Counted from the stretch's first letter, positions 1-10,400 are shown. The stretch is DNA of 64,000 nt from Alphaproteobacteria bacterium (GCA_003246625.1 QJZR01000017.1:186001-250000); one strand, 5' to 3'. Program-made: numbers and translations. The notes: generated from the sequence alone by a model not told the origin.

Positions 1-1540
1 CCATGTCGGCGCGGCCACGGGTTTCCTCGCTCATGCCGCTGGTGAAGAACTGGCAGGTGTTGCCGCCTTGCACCTTGGCGCGGCGCATCGCGGCATCGGC
101 GTTGCGGATCAGGGTTTCGCCGTCGGCGCCGTCCTGCGGGAACAGGCTGACGCCGATGCTGGCGGAAACCGTTGCCTCGGCATCCTGCAACGGCAGGGGA
201 TGGGACAGGGCGAGAAGCGCCGCGCGGACCACGTCGAACACGCCGTCGGCGCCCTCCGGCCCGGCCAGGATCATCAGGAATTCGTCGCCGCCCATGCGGG
301 CGACGGTGTCGCCGTCGCGCAGCAGGCCGGACAGGCGCTGCGCGACGCCGCACAGCAACTGGTCGCCCACGGCGCGGCCGAAACCGTCGTTGACCGTCTG
401 GAAACGGTCCAGACCGATCGCCACCACCGCCGCCTGCCGCGACGCGCGGCGCGCCTGCGCCAGCGCCTGCCCCAGGCGGTCGTCGGCAAGATTGCGGTTG
501 GGCAGGCCGGTCAAGGCGTCGTGGGTGGCCAGGTACTCGATGCGCGCCTCGTAACGCTTGCGTTCGGTGATGTCGCTGACGATGCTGAGCAGACAGGGGC
601 GATCCATGAACTCGACGACGTCGCTGCCGAGCAGGCCGTCGCGAATCTCGCCCGAAGCCAGGCGCATCTTCATCTCGTACTCCGTCACCCGCCCCGCCGC
701 CCGCAGGCGCTGGATGAAGGGAAGGCGCTGTTCGGGGTCCGCCCACAGGCGAAGCCCGGCGACGGTGTTGCCGATCGCCGTCTCGCGCGAAAAGCCGGAA
801 AGCCGAATGAAGGCGTCGTTGACGGCCAGGAAGCGTCCCTCGTCGAGGGTGACGATAGTGGTCGGCGCCAAAGTGGCGTTGAAGATCTTCTCGAAGCGGT
901 CGAAATCGGCGGCGGCGCGGCGCTGCGCCTTGGCCCGCGCGGTGTCGGAGGCCCTTTGTTCGCGGGCGGCGACGATCATCGCCGCGCTGACCAGGGCCAG
1001 CAGCACCGCGGCCAGGGCCAGAACCACCTCGAAGTTGCGCTGTTCCTCCGCCCGGATGTCGAGCAGGCGCCGCCGCGCCGCGACGTCCAGCACCGCCACC
1101 GCCTCCTCCAGGCGGTGGAAGGCGGCGCGCAATTCCACCGCCTGGCGGGCGTTGGCGTGGGGTTCGGGGACCTCGCGCACCAGCTCGCGGAAGGCGGCCA
1201 AGTCGCGACCGAAGGTCCGGCCACCGCCGCCGTCCATCGGCATCTGCGCGGTCAGGCGCTCCAGTTCGGCGATCGCCTGGTTGATCAGGGCGATGCCCTG
1301 CTCCCGCTGCCAGGGCGATTCGGGCAGGCCGCCCAGGCTGACGTGCAGGAACCCCTGCGCCAGGTCGATGCGCGCCTGACGCAGGGTGCCGATATCGCGG
1401 CCGTAACGGTCGAGGGCACTCTGATGCAAATAGTGCATCGCCGCGACGCCGCCGCAGATCAGGATCGAGGTCAGGATGCTGATCGCCACCCAGATGCCGG
1501 GCAGCGCCCGTCCCCCACCGCGCGCGGCGGGGCGGCTCAT
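1..1540 (-). CDS. Membrane PAS-GGDEF protein, probably GGDEF-EAL (C-terminus beyond window)
   Basis: Signalling protein for cyclic-di-GMP, cut by the left window edge; about 513 residues are visible. An N-terminal membrane segment (about residues 12-34) is followed by a helical, probably periplasmic region, a second membrane segment (about 185-205), a PAS domain and a GGDEF domain. The GGDEF signature is intact and preceded by an RxxD inhibitory-site motif. However, the position that normally holds the first metal-binding Asp (the xDLD motif) reads Ile-Gly-Leu-Asp, so cyclase activity is doubtful. The sequence just after the GGDEF domain resembles linkers that lead into EAL phosphodiesterase domains; this is an inference. 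The start codon overlaps the stop of the upstream binding-protein gene by 4 bp (ATGA), so the two are translationally coupled. The solute-binding protein may act as its periplasmic sensor. Confidence 0.85.
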   Translation of the reverse strand, partial: MSRPAARGGGRALPGIWVAISILTSILICGGVAAMHYLHQSALDRYGRDIGTLRQARIDLAQGFLHVSLGGLPESPWQREQGIALINQAIAELERLTAQMPMDGGGGRTFGRDLAAFRELVREVPEPHANARQAVELRAAFHRLEEAVAVLDVAARRRLLDIRAEEQRNFEVVLALAAVLLALVSAAMIVAAREQRASDTARAKAQRRAAADFDRFEKIFNATLAPTTIVTLDEGRFLAVNDAFIRLSGFSRETAIGNTVAGLRLWADPEQRLPFIQRLRAAGRVTEYEMKMRLASGEIRDGLLGSDVVEFMDRPCLLSIVSDITERKRYEARIEYLATHDALTGLPNRNLADDRLGQALAQARRASRQAAVVAIGLDRFQTVNDGFGRAVGDQLLCGVAQRLSGLLRDGDTVARMGGDEFLMILAGPEGADGVFDVVRAALLALSHPLPLQDAEATVSASIGVSLFPQDGADGETLIRNADAAMRRAKVQGGNTCQFFTSGMSEETRGRADM

Positions 1541-2409
1541 CGCGCACCTCCCGCCGGAGGCGGCAGGTCATCCGCCCCCAGGCCGAAGGCGGCCAGCACG
1601 CGCAAATGGTCGGCGCCGCCGATCACCGCCGCCTGTTCGCGGTCCCAGGCGCGCGCCAGTTCCGCGTCGGCGGGGGCAAAGGCGAAGGCAACCGAAAAGG
1701 ATGGCACCGGCGCGTCGGCGACAGCGCGTCCCGCCACCTCCAGCGCCTGCACATGCCGGGGGTCCAGGTGCTCCAGCCAGCGGGTGGTCGGCCGCGACAG
1801 GGCCAGAACCGCCGCCGCGCCCGAACGCACCGCGGCGCTGCCCGCCGCCGCGTCGGGAACCACCAGCAAACGCGCGCGCGGCAACCCCCGCGCCAGCAGG
1901 GCCTCCGCCTCGATCGAACCGGACACCGCGGCGACGCGCAGGCGCGGACGGTCGATCAGGTCCTGATACGACGCCACCCCGTGCGGGTTGCCCGCCGCCA
2001 CCAGAAGCCCCGAACCGACCCGCAGACTGGGCGCGGAAAAGCGCACCCGCCGGGCACGTTCCGGGGTGGCGAACATGCCGGCGGCGACGACGTCGAAACG
2101 GCCTTCCAGCAATTCGACGATCAGCGCGTCGAAACGGGTCTGCACCCACTCGACGCGGGGGATGCCCAGACGCGCCACGATCAGGCGGGCGAGTTCGGCG
2201 GATTCGCCGGTGATCCGCCCATCCGGCGCGACCAGGGCATAGGGCGCCTCGACCGCATAGCCGACCCGCAGCACGCCTTGCCGCCGCACCCGTTCCAGGC
2301 TGCCGTCGCCCGCCCCGTTCAGCCACAACGCCGCCCCGGCGGCGGCGAATACCGCCAGGACCGTCGAAACGACAATGATTTTGACGATTCTCGACGCGCG
2401 CGCCGTCAT
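1537..2409 (-). CDS. Periplasmic solute-binding protein, family 3 (amino-acid-binding type)
   Basis: About 290 residues. An N-terminal signal or anchor helix (residues about 7-30) precedes a type II periplasmic binding fold of the amino-acid-binding family. The opening 'GVLRVGY' strand and a later 'RFDVVAAG' segment are typical of SBP_bac_3 proteins. No permease or ATPase genes lie nearby. The only partner is the downstream PAS-GGDEF gene, which overlaps this stop codon by 4 bp. A sensory role, feeding ligand information to the membrane GGDEF protein, is therefore more likely than transport; this is inferred from context. The start at 2409 was chosen because an alternative ATG at 2436 abuts the nifA terminator hairpin and lacks a ribosome-binding site. 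The upstream start would add nine residues. Confidence 0.8.
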   Translation of the reverse strand: MTARASRIVKIIVVSTVLAVFAAAGAALWLNGAGDGSLERVRRQGVLRVGYAVEAPYALVAPDGRITGESAELARLIVARLGIPRVEWVQTRFDALIVELLEGRFDVVAAGMFATPERARRVRFSAPSLRVGSGLLVAAGNPHGVASYQDLIDRPRLRVAAVSGSIEAEALLARGLPRARLLVVPDAAAGSAAVRSGAAAVLALSRPTTRWLEHLDPRHVQALEVAGRAVADAPVPSFSVAFAFAPADAELARAWDREQAAVIGGADHLRVLAAFGLGADDLPPPAGGAR

Positions 2410-2441
2410 CCCCGCGACCCGATTGCAATGAACCATAGGAA

Positions 2442-2470
2442 GACGCCGCCCCCCCGAGGGGGAGGCGCCT
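2442..2470 (-). terminator. Terminator downstream of nifA
   Basis: A GC-rich inverted repeat (GCC-GCCCCC / GGGGG-A-GGC, one mismatch) lies 50 bp past the nifA stop and is followed on the minus strand by a pyrimidine-rich TCTTCCT run. It separates nifLA from the binding-protein/GGDEF pair. Confidence 0.55.
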
Positions 2471-2522
2471 TTCTATGATCTGGGGATGAAATTCGCGACG
2501 GCAACCAAACCGGAAGGATTCG

Positions 2523-4111
<1,589 letters not shown>

Positions 4112-4115
<4 letters not shown>

Positions 4116-5740
4116 ATCCCGTCCTCCCGCGTGATCAGGGCCTCGTCCTCGGCGGGCAGCCCCACCACCATGCGGCAGCCACCGCTGGCCGAGGATTCGA
4201 CGGCGATGGTGCCGCCATGCTCGGTCAGAACGTTCTGGGCGATGGCCAGCCCCATGCCGGGACGGCCGCGGCGGCGCTTCCAGCCGCTGTAGAAGGGTTC
4301 GAAGATGCGCGCCTTGTCGGCGGCGGCGACCCCGGGGCCGCTGTCGCTGACCACGATCTCGACGCCGCCGCCCGTCCGCCGCCGCGTCTCGATCACCACG
4401 CCGCGGTCCGCCACGCCGGGTTCGCCGACCGCGTCCACCGCGTTGTCGATCAGCACCTTGATCAGGGTGCGCAGTTGCCCGGCACGCCCGGAGACCGCGG
4501 GCAGCACCGAGGTCGGCAGCCAGGACAGCGCCACCCCCTCGGTCAGCAGGCGGTCAACGGAGAAGTCCATCACCTCGCGCACCAGTTCGTTGACGTTCAG
4601 GGGCAGCACCGGCTCCGCCGCGCACTGCGGCAGGCTGTCGCGCAGGCGCGCGACGGTTTCCGTCCCCGCCCGCCGCACGTCGTCCATCGCCGCCGCCAGC
4701 GCCGGGTTGACGCCGCCGCCGCGCGCCATCATCGCCGCCGCCGCGTCCAGCATGTTGAGGGGCCCCTGCAACTGATAGACCGCCCCCTGCAACACCTCGC
4801 GCATGCCCTTCGCCTGTTGGATCTCGGCGGTCAGCGCCCGGATCGCCGAGGTCTTCGCCTGCTGGAAGGCGCGCATCCGCGCGGTGACGTCCAGACAGAC
4901 CAGCAGCAGCGCCCGGCCCGGCCCGGGTTCGTAGAAACTGTCCACCTCGGACCGCGCCACGTCGATCCACAGCCCCGAGCAGGTGAACCAGCGCGGCCCC
5001 AGGCGCCGCCCAACCTCGATCTTCACCTCGGTGGCGTCGGCCTCGCGCCGTTCCACCAGGAACCGCGCGGCGTCGCCGTCGGACATCGCCTTCAGGAACT
5101 CCCACGCCGGTTCCGCGCCGTCCATGTCGGCCATCAGCACCTTGTAGGCGTGGTTGTCGATCAGCACCTTGCCGTGTTCGTTCAACAGGGCCATCACCAC
5201 CGGCGCCACGTCGATGATGTTCTCGATCAGCGCCTTCTGCGTCGCCACGTGGCGTTCCAGCCCCATCTGGGCGGTGACGTCCCGCTGGATGCCGAGGAAG
5301 CAGGCCGATTCCGTGCCCTTCACCGGTACCACCTTCAGCTCCGCCAGATAGGGCGTGCCGTCCTTGCGGCGGTTGAGCAGGCGCCCCTTCCAGATGCCGC
5401 CACCGACGATGGTGCCCCACATGTCCTCGTAGACGCGGGGCGGCGTCTTATGATTGGACAACAGGCTGTGGTTGCGGCCGATCACCTCGGCCGCCGCATA
5501 GCCAGTCAACCGTTCGAACGCCGGGTTGACGTACAGGATGCGGCCGTCGGCGGCGGCCACCGAAACCCCCGAGTCCATCGATTCGATGGCATCGAGAAAC
5601 AGCTCCGGGGGTAGGTTCGTCGCATCGACGCGCGCACCCCGCCCGGCGAGACCACCCACCGCCCCGGAAACCGCGGCATCGGCGGAACCCGTTGCGATAC
5701 AACGCCCTTTTTTCTGCGCGTGGGGTTTTTCCGGCGGCAT
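4112..5740 (-). CDS. nifL: NifL, redox- and nitrogen-sensing anti-activator of NifA
   Basis: 542 residues with NifL architecture: PAS1 (about 55-165), PAS2 (about 175-300), then a histidine-kinase-like region (about 320-535). PAS1 contains the [17 protein letters not shown] and preceding Trp features of the FAD-binding domain of Azotobacter NifL. The kinase-like region has N box (LIDNAVDAV), DSGPG and GMGL motifs for nucleotide binding. The dimerisation segment reads VYQLQGPLN: the Azotobacter protein has His where this one has Tyr (codon 4775-4777). NifL does not work by phosphotransfer, so the loss need not be harmful. The start at 5740 is preceded by a strong AAGGAGGT site; an upstream in-frame ATG at 5776 lies inside the predicted promoter and is rejected. 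NifL would bind and silence NifA under oxidising or nitrogen-replete conditions. Confidence 0.93.
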
Positions 5741-5750
5741 GTGACCTCCT

Positions 5751-5766
5751 TGTGCGAAACCCGACA
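5751..5766. promoter_or_regulatory. TGT-N10-ACA site at the nifL transcription start
   Basis: Exact match to the NifA upstream activator consensus TGT-N10-ACA. It lies about 200 bp upstream of the rnf -24/-12 promoter but overlaps the predicted nifL transcription start and ribosome-binding region. It could be a second distal enhancer for rnf, an autoregulatory site on nifL, or chance. Confidence 0.45.
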
Positions 5767-5772
5767 CCCCTC

Positions 5773-5787
5773 GCAAGATGCATGCCC
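5773..5787 (-). promoter_or_regulatory. Sigma-54 (-24/-12) promoter of nifLA
   Basis: On the minus strand the sequence reads GGGCAT-GCATC-TTGC, with the required GG-N10-GC spacing and an intact TTGC -12 element. The transcription start would fall near 5761, giving a leader of about 20 nt that carries the strong nifL ribosome-binding site. The UAS at 5872-5887 is about 120 bp upstream. Confidence 0.6.
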
Positions 5788-5871
5788 ATCCCGAAAATCC
5801 ACCCGTTTCCCCTAGAAACCCTTGGAAAGCCGGTTGGTTTTATGACATCTTTCCCACCTGCCACCCTGTCA

Positions 5872-5887
5872 TGTCGCTATCGCGACA
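5872..5887. promoter_or_regulatory. NifA upstream activator sequence (UAS) shared by nifL and rnfA
   Basis: The sequence TGTCGCTATCGCGACA is an exact TGT-N10-ACA match and is nearly palindromic over its whole length. It sits about 77 bp upstream of the rnfA -24 element and about 85 bp upstream of the nifL -24 element. This is the normal enhancer distance for both divergent promoters. Confidence 0.75.
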
Positions 5888-5963
5888 GCGGAACGACCGG
5901 AAAAATGCCCGGATCGCATGCGGGATTGCCGCTTTCCCGGGCAGTTTCGGCGGCGAGCGGTTT

Positions 5964-5979
5964 TGGTACGGGGCGTGCA
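5964..5979 (+). promoter_or_regulatory. Sigma-54 (-24/-12) promoter of the rnf operon
   Basis: TGGTACG-GGGC-GTGCA has the conserved GG at -24 and GC at -12 with the exact 10-bp spacing. The predicted start near 5990 precedes rnfA (6017) and its TAGGA ribosome-binding site. Confidence 0.78.
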
Positions 5980-6016
5980 AAACGACGTCACGAAAGGTCC
6001 GCAGCGGGTAGGAACG

Positions 6017-6598
6017 ATGACGGAATATCTGCTTCTCATCCTCGGCACCGTCCTGGTGAACAATGTCGTGCTGGTCAAATTTCTTGGCCTGTGCCCGTTC
6101 ATGGGCGTGTCGAACAAGGTGGACAGCGCGCTGGGCATGGGCATGGCGACGACCTTCGTGCTGACCCTGTCCACCGCTGCGGGCTGGGCGCTGGAACACG
6201 GGCTGCTGCAACCCCTGGACATGGCCTACCTGCGCATCCTCACCTTCATTCTGGTGATCGCCGCGGTGGTGCAGTTCACCGAAATGGTGATCAAGAAGAT
6301 CTCGCCCTCCCTCTATCAGGTTCTCGGCATCTTCCTGCCGCTGATCACCACCAACTGCGCGGTGCTGGGGGTGGCGCTTCTCAACATTCAGGAAAACCAC
6401 GGCTTCGTGCAGAGCGTCCTTTACGGTTTCGGCTCGGCGACCGGGTTCACCCTGGTGATGGTGATGTTCGCCGGACTGCGCGAACGCCTGGCCCTGTCGA
6501 TGGTGCCGAAGGCGTTCGGCGGCGCGCCGATCAGCTTCATCACCGCGGGACTTCTGTCGATGGCGTTCATGGGCTTCGCCGGCTTGGCGGCGCACTAG
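6017..6598 (+). CDS. rnfA: RnfA, membrane subunit of the Rnf ferredoxin:NAD+ oxidoreductase
   Basis: 193 residues with six predicted membrane helices. It is a core subunit of the ion-translocating Rnf complex, which in diazotrophs drives reduction of ferredoxin or flavodoxin for nitrogenase. RnfA and its paralogue RnfE (10397-11077) are homologous antiparallel proteins. The conserved CPFMGV near the N-terminus and ITTNCAVLG mid-protein, with Cys residues now known to hold an intramembrane iron-sulfur site in the family, are both visible. It is the first gene of a seven-gene operon whose members overlap or nearly abut. The start is fixed by a TAGGA ribosome-binding site downstream of the sigma-54 promoter. 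Expression is predicted to depend on NifA. Confidence 0.96.
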   Translation: MTEYLLLILGTVLVNNVVLVKFLGLCPFMGVSNKVDSALGMGMATTFVLTLSTAAGWALEHGLLQPLDMAYLRILTFILVIAAVVQFTEMVIKKISPSLYQVLGIFLPLITTNCAVLGVALLNIQENHGFVQSVLYGFGSATGFTLVMVMFAGLRERLALSMVPKAFGGAPISFITAGLLSMAFMGFAGLAAH

Positions 6599-6614
6599 GA
6601 AGGGAGAGCGTTCG

Positions 6615-7181
6615 ATGCTGGAGGCGATCGTCGGATTGACCGCTTTGGGTGGCGGGCTCGGGGTTTTCCTGGGCGTCGCGGCAAAGCGTCTGCACGTCGA
6701 ATCGAGCCCGCTGGAAGGCGAGCTTGAGGAAATCCTGCCCGGCCAGAACTGCGGCCAGTGCGGCTATCCCGGTTGCGCCGCCGCCGCCGTGGCGGTCGCC
6801 AAGGGCGAGGCGCCGGTCACCGTCTGCCCGCCGGGCGGCCGCGCGGTAGCGCACGCCCTGGCCGAGAAGCTCTGCCTGACCGTCGACCTGTCGGGGATGG
6901 CGGACACCGGACCGATGGTCGCCCACGTCGACGAAACCGTCTGCATCGGCTGCACCAAGTGCGCGCGCAAGTGCCCGACCGACGCCATCGTCGGCGCGGC
7001 GAAGCAGATTCACGGCGTGGTGCAGGACGCCTGCACCGGCTGCGGCGCCTGCGTCGAGACCTGCCCGGCGCACGGCATCGCGCTGCAAGCAATTCCGGTG
7101 ACCCTGCAATCCTGGTACTGGCCCAAGCCCGGCGACGCGGGCGCCAAGCCGCCCGCCGGCAACGGAGTGCTGACGCAATGA
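6615..7181 (+). CDS. rnfB: RnfB, iron-sulfur subunit of Rnf
   Basis: 188 residues. An N-terminal membrane anchor (about 3-25) is followed by a four-Cys iron-sulfur motif starting CGQCGYPGC near residue 46. Two further ferredoxin-like 4Fe-4S motifs follow: CIGCTKCARKCP near 109 and CTGCGACVETCP near 139. RnfB passes electrons between the membrane complex and the external ferredoxin. It lies 16 bp after rnfA, and its stop overlaps the rnfC start (ATGA). The length and motif order match proteobacterial RnfB. Confidence 0.96.
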   Translation: MLEAIVGLTALGGGLGVFLGVAAKRLHVESSPLEGELEEILPGQNCGQCGYPGCAAAAVAVAKGEAPVTVCPPGGRAVAHALAEKLCLTVDLSGMADTGPMVAHVDETVCIGCTKCARKCPTDAIVGAAKQIHGVVQDACTGCGACVETCPAHGIALQAIPVTLQSWYWPKPGDAGAKPPAGNGVLTQ

Positions 7182-8644
7182 GGCTGTTCCGCATCAAGGG
7201 CGGGGTCCACCCCGATGAGCGCAAGGGCGCCACCCGCGACAAGACGGTGGTCGCCGCGCCGCTGTCGGCGCGCCTGTACCTGCCGCTGCAACAGCACATC
7301 GGCGCCCCGGCGCGTCCGGTGGTGAAGGCGGGCGACCGGGTCAAGAAGGGGCAATTGATCGCCGAGGCGGCGGGCCCGGTGTCGGCGGCGCTGCATGCCT
7401 CGACCTCGGGCACGGTGGAAGCGATCGGCCCCTGCCCGGTGCCGCATGCCTCCGGCCTCAAGGGCGCCGCCATCACCCTGGTTCCCGACGGCCGCGACGA
7501 ATGGGCGGAACCGATGCCGCCGCTGCCCTGCGACGCCGCGCCCGAGGCCATCGCGAAACGGGTGGCGGAAGCGGGCATCGTCGGCCTGGGCGGCGCCACC
7601 TTCCCCTCGGCGGTGAAGCTCAACCTGCGCGAACGCCACGCCCTCGACACCCTGGTGATGAACGGCGCGGAGTGCGAACCCTTCCTCACCTGCGACGACC
7701 GTCTGATGCGCGAACGCACCGACGAGGTGATCTCCGGCGTCGCCCTGATGGCCCGCGCCCTGGGCGTTGCCCGCACCCTGGTGGCGATCGAGGCCAACAA
7801 ACCCGAAGCCGCCGCCGCGATGGAGGAAGCCGCCGCCGCGCATCCCGGCATCGCCGTGGCGCGGGTGCCCACCCGCTACCCGATGGGTTCGGAAAAGCAC
7901 CTGGTCCACACCCTGACCGGCCGCGAGACCCCGGCCCGCGCGCTGACCGCCGACATCGGCGTGGTGGTGCACAACATCGCCACCGCCTATGCCGTGCACC
8001 AGGCGGTGAAGCTGGGCCGCCCGCTGGTGTCGCGCATCCTGACGGTTTCCGGCGGCGCCGTCGCCGAGCCGAAGAATCTGGAGGTGCCGCTGGGCACGCC
8101 GATCGCCGACCTCATCGCCTGCTGCGGCGGCCTGACCGCCGAGCCGCAGGAACTGCTCTCCGGTGGGCCGATGATGGGGCAGCCCCTGCGCTCCACCGAC
8201 ATTCCGACGGTGAAGGGGATGAACGGCATCCTCGCCCTGACCCCCGCCGACACCCGGCGCGGACCGGCGCACGCCTGCCTGCGCTGCGGCACCTGCGTCG
8301 CCGCCTGCCCGTGCGGCCTGGTGCCCCTGGAAATCGCCGCCAACATCCGCAACGGCAACTTCGACACCGCGGTGGAGGCCGGACTGATGGACTGCATCGG
8401 CTGCGGCAGCTGCGCCTTCGCCTGCCCGTCGCGCATCCCCCTGGTGCAAAGCTTCCACTTCGCCAAGGGGCACATCGCCGCGCAGCAGCGCGCGCAGCAA
8501 CGCAACGAGGAGGCGAAGCGTCTGGTGCAGCAAAAAGGCGAACGCCAGGAGAAACTGGCCGCCGAACGCCGCGCGATGATGGAAAGAAAGAAGGCCGCCG
8601 CCGCCAAGGCGCGCCGAGCCGCCACCGAGGGAGCCGCCGAGTGA
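7178..8644 (+). CDS. rnfC: RnfC, NADH/FMN-binding peripheral subunit of Rnf
   Basis: 488 residues. The N-terminal part resembles the NADH- and FMN-binding fold of complex I NuoF, with the glycine-rich GLGGATFPSAVK near residue 130 and the GAECEPF motif. Two 4Fe-4S motifs follow: CLRCGTCVAACP near 367 and CIGCGSCAFACP near 406. The C-terminal 60 residues form a Lys/Ala/Glu-rich charged tail of the kind that varies in length among RnfC proteins. RnfC is the site of NADH oxidation. The start overlaps the rnfB stop (ATGA), and the stop overlaps the GTG start of rnfD. Confidence 0.96.
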   Translation: MRLFRIKGGVHPDERKGATRDKTVVAAPLSARLYLPLQQHIGAPARPVVKAGDRVKKGQLIAEAAGPVSAALHASTSGTVEAIGPCPVPHASGLKGAAITLVPDGRDEWAEPMPPLPCDAAPEAIAKRVAEAGIVGLGGATFPSAVKLNLRERHALDTLVMNGAECEPFLTCDDRLMRERTDEVISGVALMARALGVARTLVAIEANKPEAAAAMEEAAAAHPGIAVARVPTRYPMGSEKHLVHTLTGRETPARALTADIGVVVHNIATAYAVHQAVKLGRPLVSRILTVSGGAVAEPKNLEVPLGTPIADLIACCGGLTAEPQELLSGGPMMGQPLRSTDIPTVKGMNGILALTPADTRRGPAHACLRCGTCVAACPCGLVPLEIAANIRNGNFDTAVEAGLMDCIGCGSCAFACPSRIPLVQSFHFAKGHIAAQQRAQQRNEEAKRLVQQKGERQEKLAAERRAMMERKKAAAAKARRAATEGAAE

Positions 8645-9732
8645 TCAGCCAACGCCCCTTCGTCGCCGGTCCCTTCGCCCACGACGTGCGCACCACGCCG
8701 ATGGTGATGACCTGGGTGATGATCGCCCTTGCCCCCGCCACCGTCTTCGGCCTGGGCCTGTTCGGCTGGCCCGCCGTCTATCTGTTCGCGGTCACCGTGG
8801 CCAGCGCCGTGCTGTTCGAGGCCGTCTGCCTGGCGATCGCCGGAAAGCCCCTGCGCGCCACCCTGGCCGACGGCTCGGCGGTGCTGTCGGGATGGATTCT
8901 CGCCCTTTCCCTGCCGCCGTGGGCCCCCTGGTGGATCGGCGTGGTGGGCAGCTTCCTGGCCATCGTCATCGCCAAGCAGGTGTTCGGCGGCCTCGGCCAG
9001 AACCCGTTCAACCCGGCGATGGTGGCGCGCGTCGCCCTGCTCGTCTCCTTCCCGCTGGAAATGACCCGCACCGTCGCGCCGCGTCCGATCTTCCGTTCCG
9101 ACGCGCCGGGGGTTATCGACTCCCTCGCCGTCACCTTCGGCTTCGGCGGCCACATCGACATGGACGCGGTGTCCAGCGCCTCGCTGCTCGGCCACGCCAA
9201 GACCGAACTGGCGCGCGGCGTGCCGCTGTCCCAGGCGCTGTCCCACGCGGGCAGCCTGGCCGACCAGTTGTTCGGCATCGTGCCGGGCAGCCTGGGCGAA
9301 ACTTCCGCCCTGTTGCTGCTGGCCGGGGGCATCCTGCTGCTGGCTCTGCGCATCATCACCTGGCACACCCCCGCCGCCCTGTTGTTCGGCGTGCTGGCCC
9401 CCGCCACCGCGATGCACCTGATCGACCCGGAACGCTATCTGTCGCCGCTGACCCACGCGCTGGCCGCCTCCACCCTGTTCGGCGCGTTCTTCATCGCCAC
9501 CGACCTCGTCACCTCGCCGGTGACGCGCGCCGGGCAACTGATCTACGGCACGGGATGCGGCGTCCTGATCTACGTCATCCGCACCTGGGGCGGCTATCCC
9601 GAGGGGATGGCCTTCGCCATCCTGCTGATGAACGCCGCCTCGCCCCTGATCGACCGTTGGGTACGGCCGCGCATCTATGGCCGCGACCGCAAGGGCCGTC
9701 CGCTGGCGGTCAAGCCGAAGGAGGGACGCTGA
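8641..9732 (+). CDS. rnfD: RnfD, membrane subunit with covalent FMN
   Basis: 363 residues with about nine hydrophobic segments. It begins at GTG, overlapping the rnfC stop by 4 bp. The ATD-x-VTSPVT motif near residue 285 contains the Thr that carries covalently attached FMN in the RnfD/NqrB family. RnfD forms part of the ion-conducting membrane core with RnfA, RnfE and RnfG. The FGGLGQNPFNPAM segment near 118 is also a family hallmark. The stop overlaps the rnfG start. Confidence 0.95.
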   Translation: MISQRPFVAGPFAHDVRTTPMVMTWVMIALAPATVFGLGLFGWPAVYLFAVTVASAVLFEAVCLAIAGKPLRATLADGSAVLSGWILALSLPPWAPWWIGVVGSFLAIVIAKQVFGGLGQNPFNPAMVARVALLVSFPLEMTRTVAPRPIFRSDAPGVIDSLAVTFGFGGHIDMDAVSSASLLGHAKTELARGVPLSQALSHAGSLADQLFGIVPGSLGETSALLLLAGGILLLALRIITWHTPAALLFGVLAPATAMHLIDPERYLSPLTHALAASTLFGAFFIATDLVTSPVTRAGQLIYGTGCGVLIYVIRTWGGYPEGMAFAILLMNAASPLIDRWVRPRIYGRDRKGRPLAVKPKEGR

Positions 9733-10400
9733 TGGCCAGCCATCGCACCGCGCCGTGGTTCCAGGGCGTCCTGCTGGGCGGCTTCTGCCTGGTCTGCTCG
9801 GCGGTTCTGGCGGTCGCCTACCGCTTCAGCGCACCCGACATCGAACGCCGCCTGAAGGAAGACATGGAGGTCTCCCTCGGCCAGGTGGTGCCCGCCAAGT
9901 ACCGCGGCAACGACATGGTCGCCGACACCGTTTCCATCGACGGGGCGGAGGGACCGACCACCGTCTACCGCGCCCGTAAGGACGGCCAGGTGACGGCGGT
10001 CGCCTATCGCGTCGTCGGCAAGGGCTATGGCGGCGACATCGTCATCGTCATGGGGGTGGACCGCAGCGGCGAGATCCTGGGCGTGCGCGTCGTGCAGCAC
10101 TCCGAGACCCCTGGCCTGGGCGACAAGGTGGACGTCCGCAAGACCCGCTGGGTCGACGCCTTCAAGGGGCTCTCCCTGGCCAACACCGCCGCCGCCAAGT
10201 GGGCGGTGAAGAAGGACGGCGGCCGCTTCGACCAGTTCAGCGGCGCCACCATCACGCCGCGCGCCGTGGTCAAGGCGGTGAAGGATGGTCTGGCCCTGTT
10301 CTCCTCTCACCGCGCGCGCATGCTGGACGAGGCGAAGGACGCCCTGCCCGGCCCGGCGCCCGCGCCCTCGTCGACCTCCGGCAAGAAGACGGTGTCATGA
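9732..10400 (+). CDS. rnfG: RnfG, FMN-bearing periplasmic-side subunit of Rnf
   Basis: 222 residues. One N-terminal membrane helix (about 14-34) anchors an FMN-binding domain facing the periplasm. The SGATITP motif near residue 175 holds the Thr to which FMN is attached through a phosphoester bond. The preceding VVQHSETPGLG is typical of RnfG/NqrC. The C-terminal 20 residues are Pro/Ser-rich and probably disordered. Its ATG overlaps the rnfD stop, and its stop overlaps the rnfE start. Confidence 0.95.
   Translation: MASHRTAPWFQGVLLGGFCLVCSAVLAVAYRFSAPDIERRLKEDMEVSLGQVVPAKYRGNDMVADTVSIDGAEGPTTVYRARKDGQVTAVAYRVVGKGYGGDIVIVMGVDRSGEILGVRVVQHSETPGLGDKVDVRKTRWVDAFKGLSLANTAAAKWAVKKDGGRFDQFSGATITPRAVVKAVKDGLALFSSHRARMLDEAKDALPGPAPAPSSTSGKKTVS

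Noticed and set aside
68-1966. A 632-codon plus-strand open frame at the left edge
   Set aside because: It lies opposite the PAS-GGDEF protein, whose reading frame shows intact domain motifs and simply has no stop inside the window.
5741-5776. An upstream in-frame ATG at 5776 as the nifL start
   Set aside because: It lies within the predicted sigma-54 promoter, while the ATG at 5740 has an ideal AAGGAGGT site.
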